53,379 bases of DNA from Marinobacterium nitratireducens (GCF_014645375.1 NZ_BMLT01000020.1:1-53379), one strand, 5' to 3'. Shown: positions 8,930-18,573, numbered from the stretch's first letter. Notes: generated by a model from the letters alone, not told the origin. Numbers and translations: made by a program.

Positions 8930-11059
8930 CTAGTTCTGCTCGGCAACATGCCCGTTCTCGGCATTACGCTTGAGCAACTCATCACGCCAGTCATGACTGC
9001 GCTGGATGATGTACTGGTGGATCTTTTCCACCTGCTCCACGCTCAGAATGGACCCGAACGGCGGCATACCCTTGTCAGAACGCAGACCATAGACGATGGG
9101 CAGAAACTGCTCGTGCGTCTCCGGTGTGATGTAACGCAGGTCGGGAATGATATCCGCGCTGAGCGCCGACAGGCCGTGACAGACGCCGCAGTGGTTGGCG
9201 AAGAGCTCCTTGCCTTCGGCCAGTGTCGCGGCATCGGCGGTCACCGGCGGCGGCGACGGCAGCTCGAGCTTGCGACGCTTGACCGGCGGCATTTCCGCGT
9301 CGCCACCGAGCTTGAACACGTAGAGGCGCGAGTCCGGCACCACTCCGGTACGATAGGCCAGTGCGCCGAAGGTGATCGGGAAGGCACCACCCCAACCGGC
9401 GTTGAACGCCACGTACTGCTCACCGTCTACCTCGTAGGTGATCGGTCCTGCCACCACGCCGGTCGAAACCGGCTGCTCCCACAGCTTCTTGCCGGTGTCG
9501 GCGGTGTACGCCACCACACGACCGTCGGCGGTGCCCTGGAATACCAGGTTACCGGCCGTGCTCAGGGTGCCGCCGTTGTGGACATGCTCATAAGGCACCG
9601 TCCAGCGGGCTTCCTGCTTCACCGGGTCCCAGGCCACCAGGTTGCCGCGGTATATCTGCGCCAGGGCGTCGATATCCTTCAGCGTCTCCGGCACGTGCGG
9701 GATATGCATACCGAGATTGGGAACACCGGGCCTCGGCGCCTTGGCCTCGTCTTCCGTCAGCGGCGAGAAGTACTCCATCGTCACCTGCTGCGGAATGTAG
9801 ACCAGGCCGGTATTCGGGTTATAGCTCATCGGCGGCCAGTTATGGGCGCCCTGAGATCCCGGGAAGATAGTCTTCGGCTCATTGTTGGTCCAGTAGTCCG
9901 CCGCCTCGTAGTCCACGATCGGGCGACCGGTTTCCGGATCGATACCCTTGGCCCAGGTCACGTGACCGTACTTCTCGGCGGAGATGAACTCGCCGGTGGC
10001 GGCATCCAGCACGTAGAAGAAGCCGTTCTTCGGCGCCTGCATCACGACCCGGCGCTCTTCGCCGTCGATCTCGAGCGTGGTGACGATAATGTGCTGCGTC
10101 GCGGTATAGTCCCAGGCCTCACCCGGCGTGGTCTGATAGTGCCAGACGTACTCGCCGGTCTTCGGGCGGATCGCCACGATGGACGACAGGAACAGGTTAT
10201 CGCCGCGAGCCTCGGAGCGCAGCTTGTAGTTCCAGAAAGAACCGTTGCCGACGCCGATGTAGAACAGATCGAGATCCGCATCATAGGCCATGGAGTCCCA
10301 GGATGTACCGCCACCGCCCTGCTTCCAGTACTGATCGCCGAACCAGGTCTTGCGGATCATGGTGATGGTATCGGTTTCGTCACCGAGGGCGGGGTCGCCC
10401 GGAACGGTGAAGAAACGCCAGGCCTGCTTGCCGGTCTCGGCATCGTAGCCGGTCACATATCCGCGCACACCGAACTCGGCGCCACCGTTACCGATAATCA
10501 CCGTGCCATTGGCCACGCGCGGCGCGCCGGAAATGGTGTAGTTGCGATCCGGATCGATCTTGGTGTTGACGGACCAGGCCAGCTCGCCGGTCTTGGCATC
10601 GAGCGCTTCGAGGCGGCCGTCGTATACACCGACGTACACCTTGTCGCCCCAGACCGCCACACCACGGTTGGCGGCATCGCAGCAGCCGCGGGCCTGATAG
10701 CCGCGCCAGACTTCCGGGTCGTACTTCCACAGCAGCTCGCCGGTCTTGGCGTCGAGCGCGAAGACCATGCTGTAGGCACCGGTGGTGTACATCACACCAT
10801 CGACCACCACAGGCGTGGCTTGCACGACCCGGTCCAGCGGGTACTTGAAATTCCACGCCAGCCCCAGATCACCGACGTTATCGTCGGTGATCTGCTGCAG
10901 TGCCGAATAGCGGTCCTCGCCATAGTTGCGGCCGGTTCCCATCCAGTTACCCGGTTCGGAGTCGGCCGCCGCCATGCGCTCGGCGGTTACCGGCGCCGCC
11001 AAAGCGGCGGGCGCACAGCAGGCCAGCACAAGCGCAGGCAGAAGCTTTTTATAATTCAT
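8930..11059 (-). CDS. PQQ-dependent quinohaemoprotein alcohol dehydrogenase (type II)
   Basis: This periplasmic enzyme oxidises alcohols to aldehydes with PQQ and passes electrons through its own haem c. The 709-residue protein has a signal peptide (about residues 1-22), an eight-bladed quinoprotein propeller and a C-terminal cytochrome c domain with CGVCH at 624-628 and an axial Met in GMPPFG. The vicinal disulphide pair is Cys126-Cys127 (RGCCDAANRG). Likely Ca/PQQ ligands are Glu195, Asn272 and catalytic Asp317 in EAWDYTATQ. Position 319 is Thr rather than the extra Asp of lanthanide enzymes, which favours a calcium enzyme. It lies 28 bp after the aldehyde dehydrogenase gene, so the aldehyde product probably feeds that enzyme. 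No pqq biosynthesis gene is in the window. Confidence 0.95.
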   Translation of the reverse strand: MNYKKLLPALVLACCAPAALAAPVTAERMAAADSEPGNWMGTGRNYGEDRYSALQQITDDNVGDLGLAWNFKYPLDRVVQATPVVVDGVMYTTGAYSMVFALDAKTGELLWKYDPEVWRGYQARGCCDAANRGVAVWGDKVYVGVYDGRLEALDAKTGELAWSVNTKIDPDRNYTISGAPRVANGTVIIGNGGAEFGVRGYVTGYDAETGKQAWRFFTVPGDPALGDETDTITMIRKTWFGDQYWKQGGGGTSWDSMAYDADLDLFYIGVGNGSFWNYKLRSEARGDNLFLSSIVAIRPKTGEYVWHYQTTPGEAWDYTATQHIIVTTLEIDGEERRVVMQAPKNGFFYVLDAATGEFISAEKYGHVTWAKGIDPETGRPIVDYEAADYWTNNEPKTIFPGSQGAHNWPPMSYNPNTGLVYIPQQVTMEYFSPLTEDEAKAPRPGVPNLGMHIPHVPETLKDIDALAQIYRGNLVAWDPVKQEARWTVPYEHVHNGGTLSTAGNLVFQGTADGRVVAYTADTGKKLWEQPVSTGVVAGPITYEVDGEQYVAFNAGWGGAFPITFGALAYRTGVVPDSRLYVFKLGGDAEMPPVKRRKLELPSPPPVTADAATLAEGKELFANHCGVCHGLSALSADIIPDLRYITPETHEQFLPIVYGLRSDKGMPPFGSILSVEQVEKIHQYIIQRSHDWRDELLKRNAENGHVAEQN

Positions 11060-11087
11060 ATTCAGACACTCTCGTTATCGTGCTGAA

Positions 11088-12521
11088 TCACTGAGCCGGG
11101 TTGTCACCAAGGACAGCCTTGACTTCCAGGAATTCCTCAAAGCCGTGCAGGCCCCACTCACGACCGATACCGGACTGCTTGTAACCGCCGAACGGAGCGG
11201 CCGGATCAGGACCTGCGCCGTTGAGGTGAACGTTACCGGTGCGCATACGACGGGCCACCCTGCGGGCACGCTCGATATCGCCGGAAGTCACGTATCCGGA
11301 CAGACCGAACGGGGTATCGTTGGCGATGCTGATCGCGTCGGCTTCGTCCTTGTACGGGATAACACAGAGAACCGGACCAAAAACTTCTTCGCGCGCGATG
11401 GTCGCCTGGTTGTCGCAGGTCAGGATCGTCGGCTTGGTGAAGTAGCCACGCTCGATCCCTTCCGGCAGCCCCGGACCACCGCAGACCAGCTTGGCGCCTT
11501 CTTCGATACCGTCCTTGATCATGCCCTGAACCTTGGCGAAGTGCGGTGCACTGGCCAGCGGTCCCATGGTGGTCGCGGCATCCATCGGATCGCCGACCAC
11601 GATGGCGGCAGCGGCCTTGGCGGCGATGGCTTCGACTTCTTCCAGGCGATCGGCCGGCACCAGCAGACGGGACGGTGCGTTGCAGCTCTGGCCGGAGTTG
11701 CGCATCATGGTTTCAACGGCGTTGGTGATGGCCGATTCGAAGTCGGCATCGTCCAGGATGATGTTGGCGGACTTGCCACCCAGCTCCAGTGCCAGACGCT
11801 TGACGGTATCGGCCGCAGCCTTGGAAATCATCTGCCCGGCACGGGTGGAACCGGTGAAGGACACGATATCGATATCCGGATGCGAGGTCAGCGGCGCGCC
11901 GACGCCCGGACCGTCACCGTTGACGAGGTTGAAGACACCCGCCGGAACACCGGCTTCGTGCAGCACTTCAGCCATGATGTAGGCATCGAACGGCGCGACT
12001 TCGCTGGGCTTGAGCACCATGGTGCAGCCCGCAGCCAGGGCCGGAGCCACCTTGCAGGCAACCTGGTTGGCAGGCCAGTTCCACGGCGTGATCAGGGCGC
12101 AGACGCCGGCGGCCTCGTGAACGATGGTAGTAGTACCCTGCTGCGTTTCGAACTCGTAGTTCTTCAGCACTTCCAGGGTGGTCATGAAGTGCATCAGCGG
12201 AGCCGCCGACTGCAGCGGCTTGGACACGCTTTCCAGCGGTGCGCCCATCTCTTCGGTGATCGCGAGTGCCATTTCGCCCATGCGGGTCTGATAAACGGCG
12301 ATGATCTTCTCGAGAACCGCGATACGTTCTTCGCGGGTGGTCTGGGACCAGCTGTCGAAAGCGCGACGCGCAGCGGCTACAGCCAGCTCGACATCTTCGG
12401 AAGCGCCCAGAGAAATGACGCCGGCCACTTCTTCGGTAGCGGGGTTGATAACATCAAAGTCGGCTGCTTTGACGGGGTCGACCCACTGGCCGTCGATGTA
12501 GAATTTGCGGTAATCACGCAT
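11088..12521 (-). CDS. NAD(P)-dependent aldehyde dehydrogenase
   Basis: It oxidises an aldehyde to the acid. The 477-residue protein is the standard soluble ALDH fold: TPWNWP and KPSE for the cofactor pocket, FTGSTRAG, general base Glu246 in LELGGKS, nucleophile Cys280 in NSGQSC, and EEVFGPV near the end. It appears to be the first gene of a minus-strand operon (this gene, PQQ alcohol dehydrogenase, IlvD-type dehydratase), giving the order alcohol to aldehyde to acid to dehydrated acid. The enzyme has no signal peptide, so it is cytoplasmic while the alcohol dehydrogenase is periplasmic; the aldehyde would have to cross the membrane. The substrate cannot be read from the sequence. Confidence 0.93.
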   Translation of the reverse strand: MRDYRKFYIDGQWVDPVKAADFDVINPATEEVAGVISLGASEDVELAVAAARRAFDSWSQTTREERIAVLEKIIAVYQTRMGEMALAITEEMGAPLESVSKPLQSAAPLMHFMTTLEVLKNYEFETQQGTTTIVHEAAGVCALITPWNWPANQVACKVAPALAAGCTMVLKPSEVAPFDAYIMAEVLHEAGVPAGVFNLVNGDGPGVGAPLTSHPDIDIVSFTGSTRAGQMISKAAADTVKRLALELGGKSANIILDDADFESAITNAVETMMRNSGQSCNAPSRLLVPADRLEEVEAIAAKAAAAIVVGDPMDAATTMGPLASAPHFAKVQGMIKDGIEEGAKLVCGGPGLPEGIERGYFTKPTILTCDNQATIAREEVFGPVLCVIPYKDEADAISIANDTPFGLSGYVTSGDIERARRVARRMRTGNVHLNGAGPDPAAPFGGYKQSGIGREWGLHGFEEFLEVKAVLGDNPAQ

Positions 12522-13131
12522 GGCTATGATGCTCCGTTGATCCCGATGGCTGCCGGGGCACCGTCGCCCCAGGATCTACCACCTGGAATGTTATTGTTGA
12601 TCGGGTGTATCCAAGACTAGACCAGAAGACGACCCTCAACCGCCTGTTGCCGGATTTGCACAGCAACATCCCAAAGCCGCTAACTGACAGGCCATTGCCC
12701 GACTCGGGGGTCTTTGGCAGGCCAGCGGAGGCAACTTTATCTGCACGCTAAAACGGGCGGTCGTCCAGAAGCCCTAATCGAGGGACCATGCTAAGTGCGG
12801 CGGGCACCTCATTCTTGACGAATTATGCCGAGAAATTGACATTTCACGCGCGCGGAATTTTCAGAGCCGGTCCCGTCGCACGGTTACAGCATTCAAAGCT
12901 CAGCCAGGCGGAGTCCGCGTCCGCTAGTTTTTTTACTCTATTTTTTTGCCATAGGCTGCAACCTTTTCGCCGGCCCTGAAACAAACTTTATCGTAGCGGT
13001 TGTTCTTCGTAGCGCAGCGTGCAATGGCGCCCGACCGCGGTGCGCTCGCACCTGTCCGGCCGGCCCAGATCCGCCATTGCAGACACAAGAACTGCACGTG
13101 TTGAGCAACGACGACTTAGAGAGCTGAAAGC
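12522..13131. other. Divergent control region between aldehyde dehydrogenase and GarD-type dehydratase genes
   Basis: No gene is supported in these 610 bases. The middle contains AT-rich patches (for example T-runs around 12929-12950) and two TTGAC-like hexamers near 12815-12840, but no convincing -10 box at standard spacing. The last 110 bases form a strongly palindromic leader (13021-13080). The length suggests promoters for both divergent transcripts plus activator sites. Confidence 0.5.
13021..13080 (+). promoter_or_regulatory. Nested-hairpin leader before the GarD-type gene
   Basis: GCAATGGCG at 13021-13029 pairs exactly with CGCCATTGC at 13072-13080. Within it, GGTGCG-CT-CGCACC (13039-13052) is a perfect short hairpin, followed by the self-complementary CCGGCCGG (13057-13064). 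The structure ends about 50 bp before the start codon. It may be an operator, a leader-RNA fold, or an incidental GC-rich palindrome. Confidence 0.4.
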
Positions 13132-14628
13132 ATGAGCAACAACGCCTATATCGAACTCCATACCAATGACGATGTGCTGATTGCGCGCAGGGACGTCGCC
13201 AGCGGAAGCGAACTGCCGGACGGTACTCTGACCCGCGCCGACATTCCGTCGGGTCACAAGGTCGCACGCCGCGCCATCGCGAAGGGCGCTCCCGTACACC
13301 GCTACAACCAGGTGATCGGCTACGCCAGTGCAGACATCCAGCCCGGCGATCACGTGCACAGCCACAATCTGGAAATGGGTGAGGTGACGCTCGATTACGC
13401 TTTCTGCCGCGATGCGAAACCCGTCGCTCCGGATACTGAGCAGCGCACCTTTATGGGCATTCGCCGCGCCGATGGGCGTGTCGCCACGCGCAATTACATT
13501 GCCGTTATCTCCAGCGTCAACTGTTCGGCCACAGCGGCCAAGATGATCGGCGAGCACTACCGAAACGCCCTCGCCGACTTCCCCAACGTCGACGGCGTGC
13601 TGACGCTGACGCACAAGAGCGGCTGCGGCCTCGACCACCCGCTCGAAGGCATCAACTCGCTCAAGCGCGCGCTCTCCGGTTACGTTCGGCACCCGAACAT
13701 CGCCCACGCCATCGTGGTCGGCCTCGGCTGCGAGATCGCCAACCTCGGTGATGTGCTGGGCGGCGCACCCGGCGATTCCTATTCCATCCAGACCGAGGGC
13801 GGCACCCAGAAGCTGGTCGAGAAAGTGATCGGCCGTATCGACGAGCTGTTGCCCCAGGTAAACGCGGTTCAGCGTGAGCCCGTGCCGCTTTCCGAGCTCA
13901 AACTCGCCATGCAGTGCGGTGGCTCGTCGGGCGTTTCCGGCATCAGCTGCAACCCGGCGCTCGGCTACGCCGTCGACCTGCTGGTGCGCCAGGGCGGCAC
14001 CGCCATCCTGTCCGAAACCACGGAATGCTATGGAGCCGAGCACCTGCTGACCGCGCGCGCCGCCAGCGAGGAAGTGGGCCAGAAGCTGGTCGAGCGCATC
14101 AAGTGGTGGGAGAGCTTCTCCGCCAAGAACAATCTGGTTATCAACAACAATCCGTCGCCGGGCAACAAGGCGGGCGGTCTGACGACCATCATCGAGAAGT
14201 CCCTGGGCTCCATCGCCAAGGGGGGCACGACCAATCTCAACGAAGTCTACGGCTACGCCGAGCAGGTCGAAGCCGGCAAGGGCCTGGTGTTCATGGACGC
14301 CCCGGCCTTCGACCCCGTCGGTGCGACCGCCCAGGTCGCCGGCGGCGCCAATATCATGGTGTTCACCACCGACCGCGGCTCGGCTTTCGGCTGCAAGCCC
14401 GCGCCGTCGATCAAGCTGGCAGGCAGCAGCGGACTGTTCAACCGCATGCCGGATGACATGGACATCAACGCCGGCACCATTCTCGACGGCGACGAGTCGG
14501 TCGAGGAAGTCGGTCGTCGCATTTTCGAGCGCATCATCGAGGTCGCCTCCGGAGAGCACTCCAAGAGTGAAGCGCTGGGCTACGGTGAAGAAGAGTTCTG
14601 CCCCTGGGATATGGGCGTGATTCTCTGA
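13132..14628 (+). CDS. UxaA/GarD family dehydratase (altronate/galactarate dehydratase-like, full length)
   Basis: The family uses iron to remove water from sugar acids such as altronate and galactarate. The 498-residue protein fuses an N-terminal SAF-like domain (about residues 1-95) to the C-terminal catalytic region. Conserved features are SGCGLDHP, the cysteine in LGCEIAN, CGGSSGVSGISCNPALG and ETTECYGAEHLL. The last two match the GarD/UxaA core. The ATG at 13132 follows GAGAG. It is divergent from the aldehyde dehydrogenase operon and closed by a strong terminator, so it is probably a single-gene transcript. Sulfolactate lyase (SuyAB) belongs to the same superfamily but is usually two chains. 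The substrate is not determined. Confidence 0.88.
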   Translation: MSNNAYIELHTNDDVLIARRDVASGSELPDGTLTRADIPSGHKVARRAIAKGAPVHRYNQVIGYASADIQPGDHVHSHNLEMGEVTLDYAFCRDAKPVAPDTEQRTFMGIRRADGRVATRNYIAVISSVNCSATAAKMIGEHYRNALADFPNVDGVLTLTHKSGCGLDHPLEGINSLKRALSGYVRHPNIAHAIVVGLGCEIANLGDVLGGAPGDSYSIQTEGGTQKLVEKVIGRIDELLPQVNAVQREPVPLSELKLAMQCGGSSGVSGISCNPALGYAVDLLVRQGGTAILSETTECYGAEHLLTARAASEEVGQKLVERIKWWESFSAKNNLVINNNPSPGNKAGGLTTIIEKSLGSIAKGGTTNLNEVYGYAEQVEAGKGLVFMDAPAFDPVGATAQVAGGANIMVFTTDRGSAFGCKPAPSIKLAGSSGLFNRMPDDMDINAGTILDGDESVEEVGRRIFERIIEVASGEHSKSEALGYGEEEFCPWDMGVIL

Positions 14629-14648
14629 TTCTCACACCGTTGCGACAA

Positions 14649-14685
14649 CCCAAACAGGCCACCAGGAGGTGGCCTGTTTGGGTTT
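14649..14685 (+). terminator. Intrinsic terminator after the GarD-type gene
   Basis: The hairpin has a perfect 15-bp stem, CCCAAACAGGCCACC with its complement at 14668-14682, a 4-nt loop AGGA and a short following TTT. It lies 20 bp after the stop codon and would also act on transcripts of the convergent reductase gene. Confidence 0.85.
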
Positions 14686-14730
14686 ACGTCTGTGCTGGCC
14701 GAAGATGACCGTCGGGGCTTCGCCGGTCGG

Positions 14731-15774
14731 TCATGCCAGTTCGTCTTCGCCGACCCGCACCACCAGCTTGCCGAAGTTCTCGCCCTCGAGCAGACCGCGC
14801 AGCCCATCGGGCGCATTCTCGAGGCCGTCGATGACCTGCTCCAGATAGTCGATCCTGCCCTCGGCGACCCACCTTGCCATCTGCCCGGCGAACTCGGGGT
14901 AGCGATCGCCGTAGTCGTCGAAAATGATGAAGCCCCTGACGGTCATGCGCTTGACCAGTATGGTGCTCATCAGCAGGCTGAGACGATCCGGCCCGTCGGG
15001 CAACGCGGTATCGTTATAGTGGGCAATCAGACCACACACCGGCACCCGGGCTCCGGTGTTCAGCAGCGGCAGCACGGCATCGAACACATGCCCCCCGACG
15101 TTCTCGTAGTACACATCGATACCGTCCGGGCAGGCCGCGGCCAGTTGCTCGGCGAAGTCCCCGGCGCTGTGATCCAGGGCGACATCGACGCCGAGGGCCT
15201 CCAGTCGCCGACGCTTTTCCTCCCCCCCTGCGATCGCCACGACCCGACATCCCTTGATCTTGCCGATCTGCGCCACGGTCGAGCCCACCGGCCCGGTCGC
15301 GGCGGCCACCACCAGCGTCTCGCCGGACTTGGGCTTGCCGATGTCCAGCAGCCCCATATAGGCGGTGAACCCCGGCATGCCCAGCACGCCCAGAGCATGG
15401 GAGACAGGCGCCATCTCCGGATCGAGCTTGAACAGCATGCTGCCGTCGGACACACCGTAGTCCTGCCAGCCGACGGTATAGCTGAGCACCCAGTCACCTT
15501 CGCTGTAGCCCGGATGTTTCGAGCTTACGACGCGGTTGATGGTGCCGCCGACCATCGGCTCGCCGATGGCGACAGGCTCGGCATAGGACTCGGCATCGCT
15601 CATGCGACCACGCATATAGGGGTCGAGACTGAGATAGACGGTACGCAGCAGCACCTCACCGTCGATGATTTCCGGTACCGCGCCAACCTTCATCGCGAAA
15701 TTGTCCGCGCCGGGCGCCCCCACCGGACGCGAGGCCAGAGTCATCTGACGGTTCTCGAGCTTGCTCTGTGACAT
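14731..15774 (-). CDS. NADP-dependent oxidoreductase, CurA/leukotriene B4 dehydrogenase-like MDR family
   Basis: Members reduce the C=C bond of enones with NADPH, or act as zinc-free quinone/alkenal reductases. The 347-residue protein has the family's N-terminal substrate domain (YLSLDPYMRGRM) and a Rossmann domain with AATGPVGSTVAQIGKIKG and YYENVGG. No catalytic or structural zinc cysteines are seen, as expected for this branch. The ATG at 15774 follows GAGGAA. A paralogue of the same family lies at 39411-40442. It is divergent from the bicupin gene with 272 bp between, and convergent with the GarD-type gene. The substrate is unknown. Confidence 0.88.
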   Translation of the reverse strand: MSQSKLENRQMTLASRPVGAPGADNFAMKVGAVPEIIDGEVLLRTVYLSLDPYMRGRMSDAESYAEPVAIGEPMVGGTINRVVSSKHPGYSEGDWVLSYTVGWQDYGVSDGSMLFKLDPEMAPVSHALGVLGMPGFTAYMGLLDIGKPKSGETLVVAAATGPVGSTVAQIGKIKGCRVVAIAGGEEKRRRLEALGVDVALDHSAGDFAEQLAAACPDGIDVYYENVGGHVFDAVLPLLNTGARVPVCGLIAHYNDTALPDGPDRLSLLMSTILVKRMTVRGFIIFDDYGDRYPEFAGQMARWVAEGRIDYLEQVIDGLENAPDGLRGLLEGENFGKLVVRVGEDELA

Positions 15775-16046
15775 CGATAAATTCCTCGGGTAATACTGGG
15801 AAGTCAGGCGATTCCGGGACGCGCAATCCTGATGGGCGGCCAGCGGCGGCCGGCGACCTCGACGCCACCGAATGCAGCGACATGCTGTTGACAGCGGGCC
15901 CAGAAAAAGCAGACTGAGCCGATACTATCGCGCGATCGGCACGACTATCGCAACGGCAATCAACCCGGGACAGGGGCACACGCCCCGGGACTTACCAGGG
16001 CGACAGCCTGAATGCCCTGTCCGACACAGTCATCACGGAGTCAAAC

Positions 16047-16739
16047 ATGGATACGACCACGAAAGCCCCACAACAGCTGCAAAGCCCCCGCGCCGGCAGT
16101 GCGTCCTCGGATGGCTATGTCGGGGTGGCCGACGAGCCGCAGCACTATCATCGCTTCGAAAACGACTTCGTACGTGTCTACGACGTGCGCTTCGCGCCGG
16201 GCGAGTCCTCGCTCTACCACCGCCACGACGAGGACACCCTGTATGTAACCGTCCGGGACGCGACGATACATGACCAGACGTATCAGAGCGACGAATGCCA
16301 GGTTCACCGGATCCCCGCCGGCCTGTCGCTGTGCCGCCCACACAAGGGTGAACCGCTGATTCACCGGGTACGCAACGACGGCACCGGACCGATGCAGATG
16401 ATCGGCGCCGAAGTCAAGAAACTGCCGGAGATCGTCGCCGCCGAGCCGCTGCAGGCCCCCTTCCACACCCTGCTGGAAAACCTCTCGGGCGCGCGCCGCC
16501 TGAGGCTCTACATGATCAAGCTGGAGCCCGGCGAAACCACGGGGCCCGTGACCTACGGCTTTTCCGGGCTGACGGTATCCATTTCAGACGCCAACGTCGA
16601 ATTCGCCGACGCGACTGGCGTGCGTCGCGTGATCTCGTTCGCCCCGGGCGCCCATATCTGGCACGATGGCCCGCTTACGCAAACGCTCACCAACAGGGGC
16701 GAAACGGCCTTTGTTGCGGTACTCGGCGAGTGGTGCTGA
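16047..16739 (+). CDS. Two-domain cupin protein of unknown function
   Basis: Two cupin repeats fit the 230 residues. The first, around residues 30-105, has the metal-site-like HYHRFENDFVRVYDV and SLYHRHDEDTLYVTV. The second, around 145-230, has LEPGETTGPVTYGF, which lacks the usual histidines, and ends GAHIWHDGPLTQTLTNRG. The first domain could hold a metal and the second looks structural. No signal peptide. CGGAG precedes the ATG. It lies beside dehydrogenases of the accessory block, so a role in the same catabolism is inferred from position only. It could be an isomerase, dioxygenase or ligand-binding protein. Confidence 0.75.
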   Translation: MDTTTKAPQQLQSPRAGSASSDGYVGVADEPQHYHRFENDFVRVYDVRFAPGESSLYHRHDEDTLYVTVRDATIHDQTYQSDECQVHRIPAGLSLCRPHKGEPLIHRVRNDGTGPMQMIGAEVKKLPEIVAAEPLQAPFHTLLENLSGARRLRLYMIKLEPGETTGPVTYGFSGLTVSISDANVEFADATGVRRVISFAPGAHIWHDGPLTQTLTNRGETAFVAVLGEWC

Positions 16740-16767
16740 CACCCTGTCAGGGTTTGCGCCCTGACCA

Positions 16768-17547
16768 TCAGGACATGATGATACCGCCATCCACCATCAT
16801 GCACTGGCCGGTGATGTAGTCCGAACCTTCCGAGGCAAGGAAGGAAACGAAGCGGGCCACATCCTGCGGCTGCTCCAGGCGCTTGAGCGCAATCATGTCC
16901 TGCGCCTTCTCGAGCATGACACCGCGCTCCGTGCCCAGGACCTCACTGGCACGCCCGTCGATGGTCTCCCACATGCCGGTATCGACGATCCCCGGACAGT
17001 AGGCGTTTACAGTAATGCCATGGCCGGCGAATTCGCGGGCCATGACCTGGGTCAGGGCACGCACGCCGAACTTGGATGCGGTATAGGTACCGAGCAGTGG
17101 CTGTCCGGTAAAGGAAGCGACGCTGCCGGCGTTGAGGATCTTGCCACCTTCGCCCTGGGCGATCATCTGCTGTGCCGCCGCCTGCGCGCACCAGAGCACA
17201 CCCTTGACGTTGATGGCGAAAATCCGGTCGAAATCCTTCTCGGTAATGGTCATCACCGGATCGACCTGCACGATACCGGCATTGCATACCATCACATCCA
17301 GACGACCCAGTTCCGTCACGGCCCGATCGACCATCGCGAAAACCTGTTCCCGGTTGCTGACATCCGCCGCAACCGCCACCGCGGTGGCGCCGCCCGCCTG
17401 CAGTTCCGCCACCGTTGCACGGGCGTTCTCTTCACTGACATCGTTGACGGCGACGGCAAAGCCGTCGCTCGCCAGACGCTGCGCGATAGCCTTGCCGATT
17501 CCCATTCCGGCCCCGGTCACCAGGGCTACTTTCTTCATATCGCTCAT
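16768..17547 (-). CDS. Short-chain dehydrogenase, acetoin/2,3-butanediol dehydrogenase (BudC)-like
   Basis: An NAD(P)-dependent alcohol/ketone oxidoreductase. The 259-residue SDR has TGAGMGIG at 11-18, NAG at 89-91 and the catalytic set Ser142, Tyr155 and Lys159 in TYTASKFG. The C-terminal half (NAYCPGIVDTGMWE, SDYITGQCMMVDGG) is recalled as close to meso-2,3-butanediol/diacetyl reductases, which suggests a small vicinal diol or ketol, though sugar-alcohol dehydrogenases share much of this. It is the last gene of the cupin - zinc alcohol dehydrogenase - SDR operon, 12 bp after the preceding gene. Confidence 0.88.
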   Translation of the reverse strand: MSDMKKVALVTGAGMGIGKAIAQRLASDGFAVAVNDVSEENARATVAELQAGGATAVAVAADVSNREQVFAMVDRAVTELGRLDVMVCNAGIVQVDPVMTITEKDFDRIFAINVKGVLWCAQAAAQQMIAQGEGGKILNAGSVASFTGQPLLGTYTASKFGVRALTQVMAREFAGHGITVNAYCPGIVDTGMWETIDGRASEVLGTERGVMLEKAQDMIALKRLEQPQDVARFVSFLASEGSDYITGQCMMVDGGIIMS

Positions 17548-17559
17548 TGGACTGTCCTG

Positions 17560-18573
17560 TCAGGGCTCGATGATCGCTTTCAGCGTCTGCGTGGTGTTGA
17601 TCTGCGCTTCGAAAGCCTCGGAGGCCTCCGCCAGCTTGTACCGGTGGGTGATCAGCGGCTTGCGGTCGACCCTGCCCTCGGCAATCAGATTCATCGCCTG
17701 TTCCATGGTCTCCTGGCTGTAGCCCAGGGTACCGGTAACCGACAGGTTCTTGGACACGATCTGATTGAAGTCGACTTCGGGCTTCTCCTCGTACAGCGCC
17801 ACCCCGACCAGGCGACCGGTCCCGGGTCTCAGCACTTCCAGACACTGATTGAGGGGGCCGGCCAGACCGGACGCCTCGATCGCGACATCGATATGACCCG
17901 TGGTGCCGGTGCCGTAAAGCACGAATTCTTCGCCGGTGAGCGCTTTCAGGTTGCCGACCAGGTCTTCGTCGCGCACGTTTATGGTGCGCTCGGCGCCAAA
18001 CTCCCGCGCCATCTCGAGACGCTTGTCCGCCACATCCGACACGATGACTTCGCAGTCAGGATAGAGGGCCTTGATCACCTGCACGCAGCCCAGGCCGATC
18101 ATCCCGGCGCCGGTGATCAACACCCGTTCCCCGCCCTTGAGGCCCGCACGCTGCACCGCCACCAGCGAGACCGTCAGCGGCTCCACCGTCGCGGCTTCCT
18201 CGAAGGACACATTCTCGGGCAACTTGATGATCAGCGGCTTGTCGCCGATCAGCGGCGGCACGTTGCAGTACTCGGCATAGGCACCGATGGCGATACCCGT
18301 GACCCGGTCGCCCGGATGCAGGTCCTCGATACCGGCTTCGCAGCCGATCTCGACCACTTCTCCGGCAAATTCGTGCCCGAACAGCAGCCCCTGTTCCTGG
18401 GGCAGACACATTTCCTTGAACATGCCGAGCTTGTAGGTATGCAGATCGGTTCCGCAGACACCGACACTGCTGACGCGTACCAGCACGCTGTTGTCATCCG
18501 CCCCCGGGCGCGGAATATCGATGACCCGGAGGTCCCGATTACCGTGCAGGACGGCCGCCTTCATGGTTTCCAT
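17560..18573 (-). CDS. Zinc-dependent alcohol dehydrogenase (sorbitol/threonine dehydrogenase-like)
   Basis: The 337-residue medium-chain dehydrogenase oxidises a secondary alcohol with NAD(P). Catalytic zinc ligands are visible as Cys40 (GVCGTD) and His67/Glu68 (FGHEFAG); the cofactor motif is ITGAGMIGLG. The four-cysteine structural-zinc loop is absent. The ATG at 18573 (METMKAAV) is preceded by AGAGGG at good spacing, so the longer upstream frame was rejected. It lies between a cupin gene and an SDR gene on the same strand. Two dehydrogenases in one operon suggest successive oxidation, or equilibration, of a polyol/ketol. The substrate is not known. Confidence 0.9.
   Translation of the reverse strand: METMKAAVLHGNRDLRVIDIPRPGADDNSVLVRVSSVGVCGTDLHTYKLGMFKEMCLPQEQGLLFGHEFAGEVVEIGCEAGIEDLHPGDRVTGIAIGAYAEYCNVPPLIGDKPLIIKLPENVSFEEAATVEPLTVSLVAVQRAGLKGGERVLITGAGMIGLGCVQVIKALYPDCEVIVSDVADKRLEMAREFGAERTINVRDEDLVGNLKALTGEEFVLYGTGTTGHIDVAIEASGLAGPLNQCLEVLRPGTGRLVGVALYEEKPEVDFNQIVSKNLSVTGTLGYSQETMEQAMNLIAEGRVDRKPLITHRYKLAEASEAFEAQINTTQTLKAIIEP

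Noticed and set aside
12815-12870. Sigma-70 promoter for the GarD-type gene from TTGACG/TTGACA hexamers
   Set aside because: No acceptable -10 box lies 16-18 bp downstream of either hexamer, so it was not annotated as a promoter.
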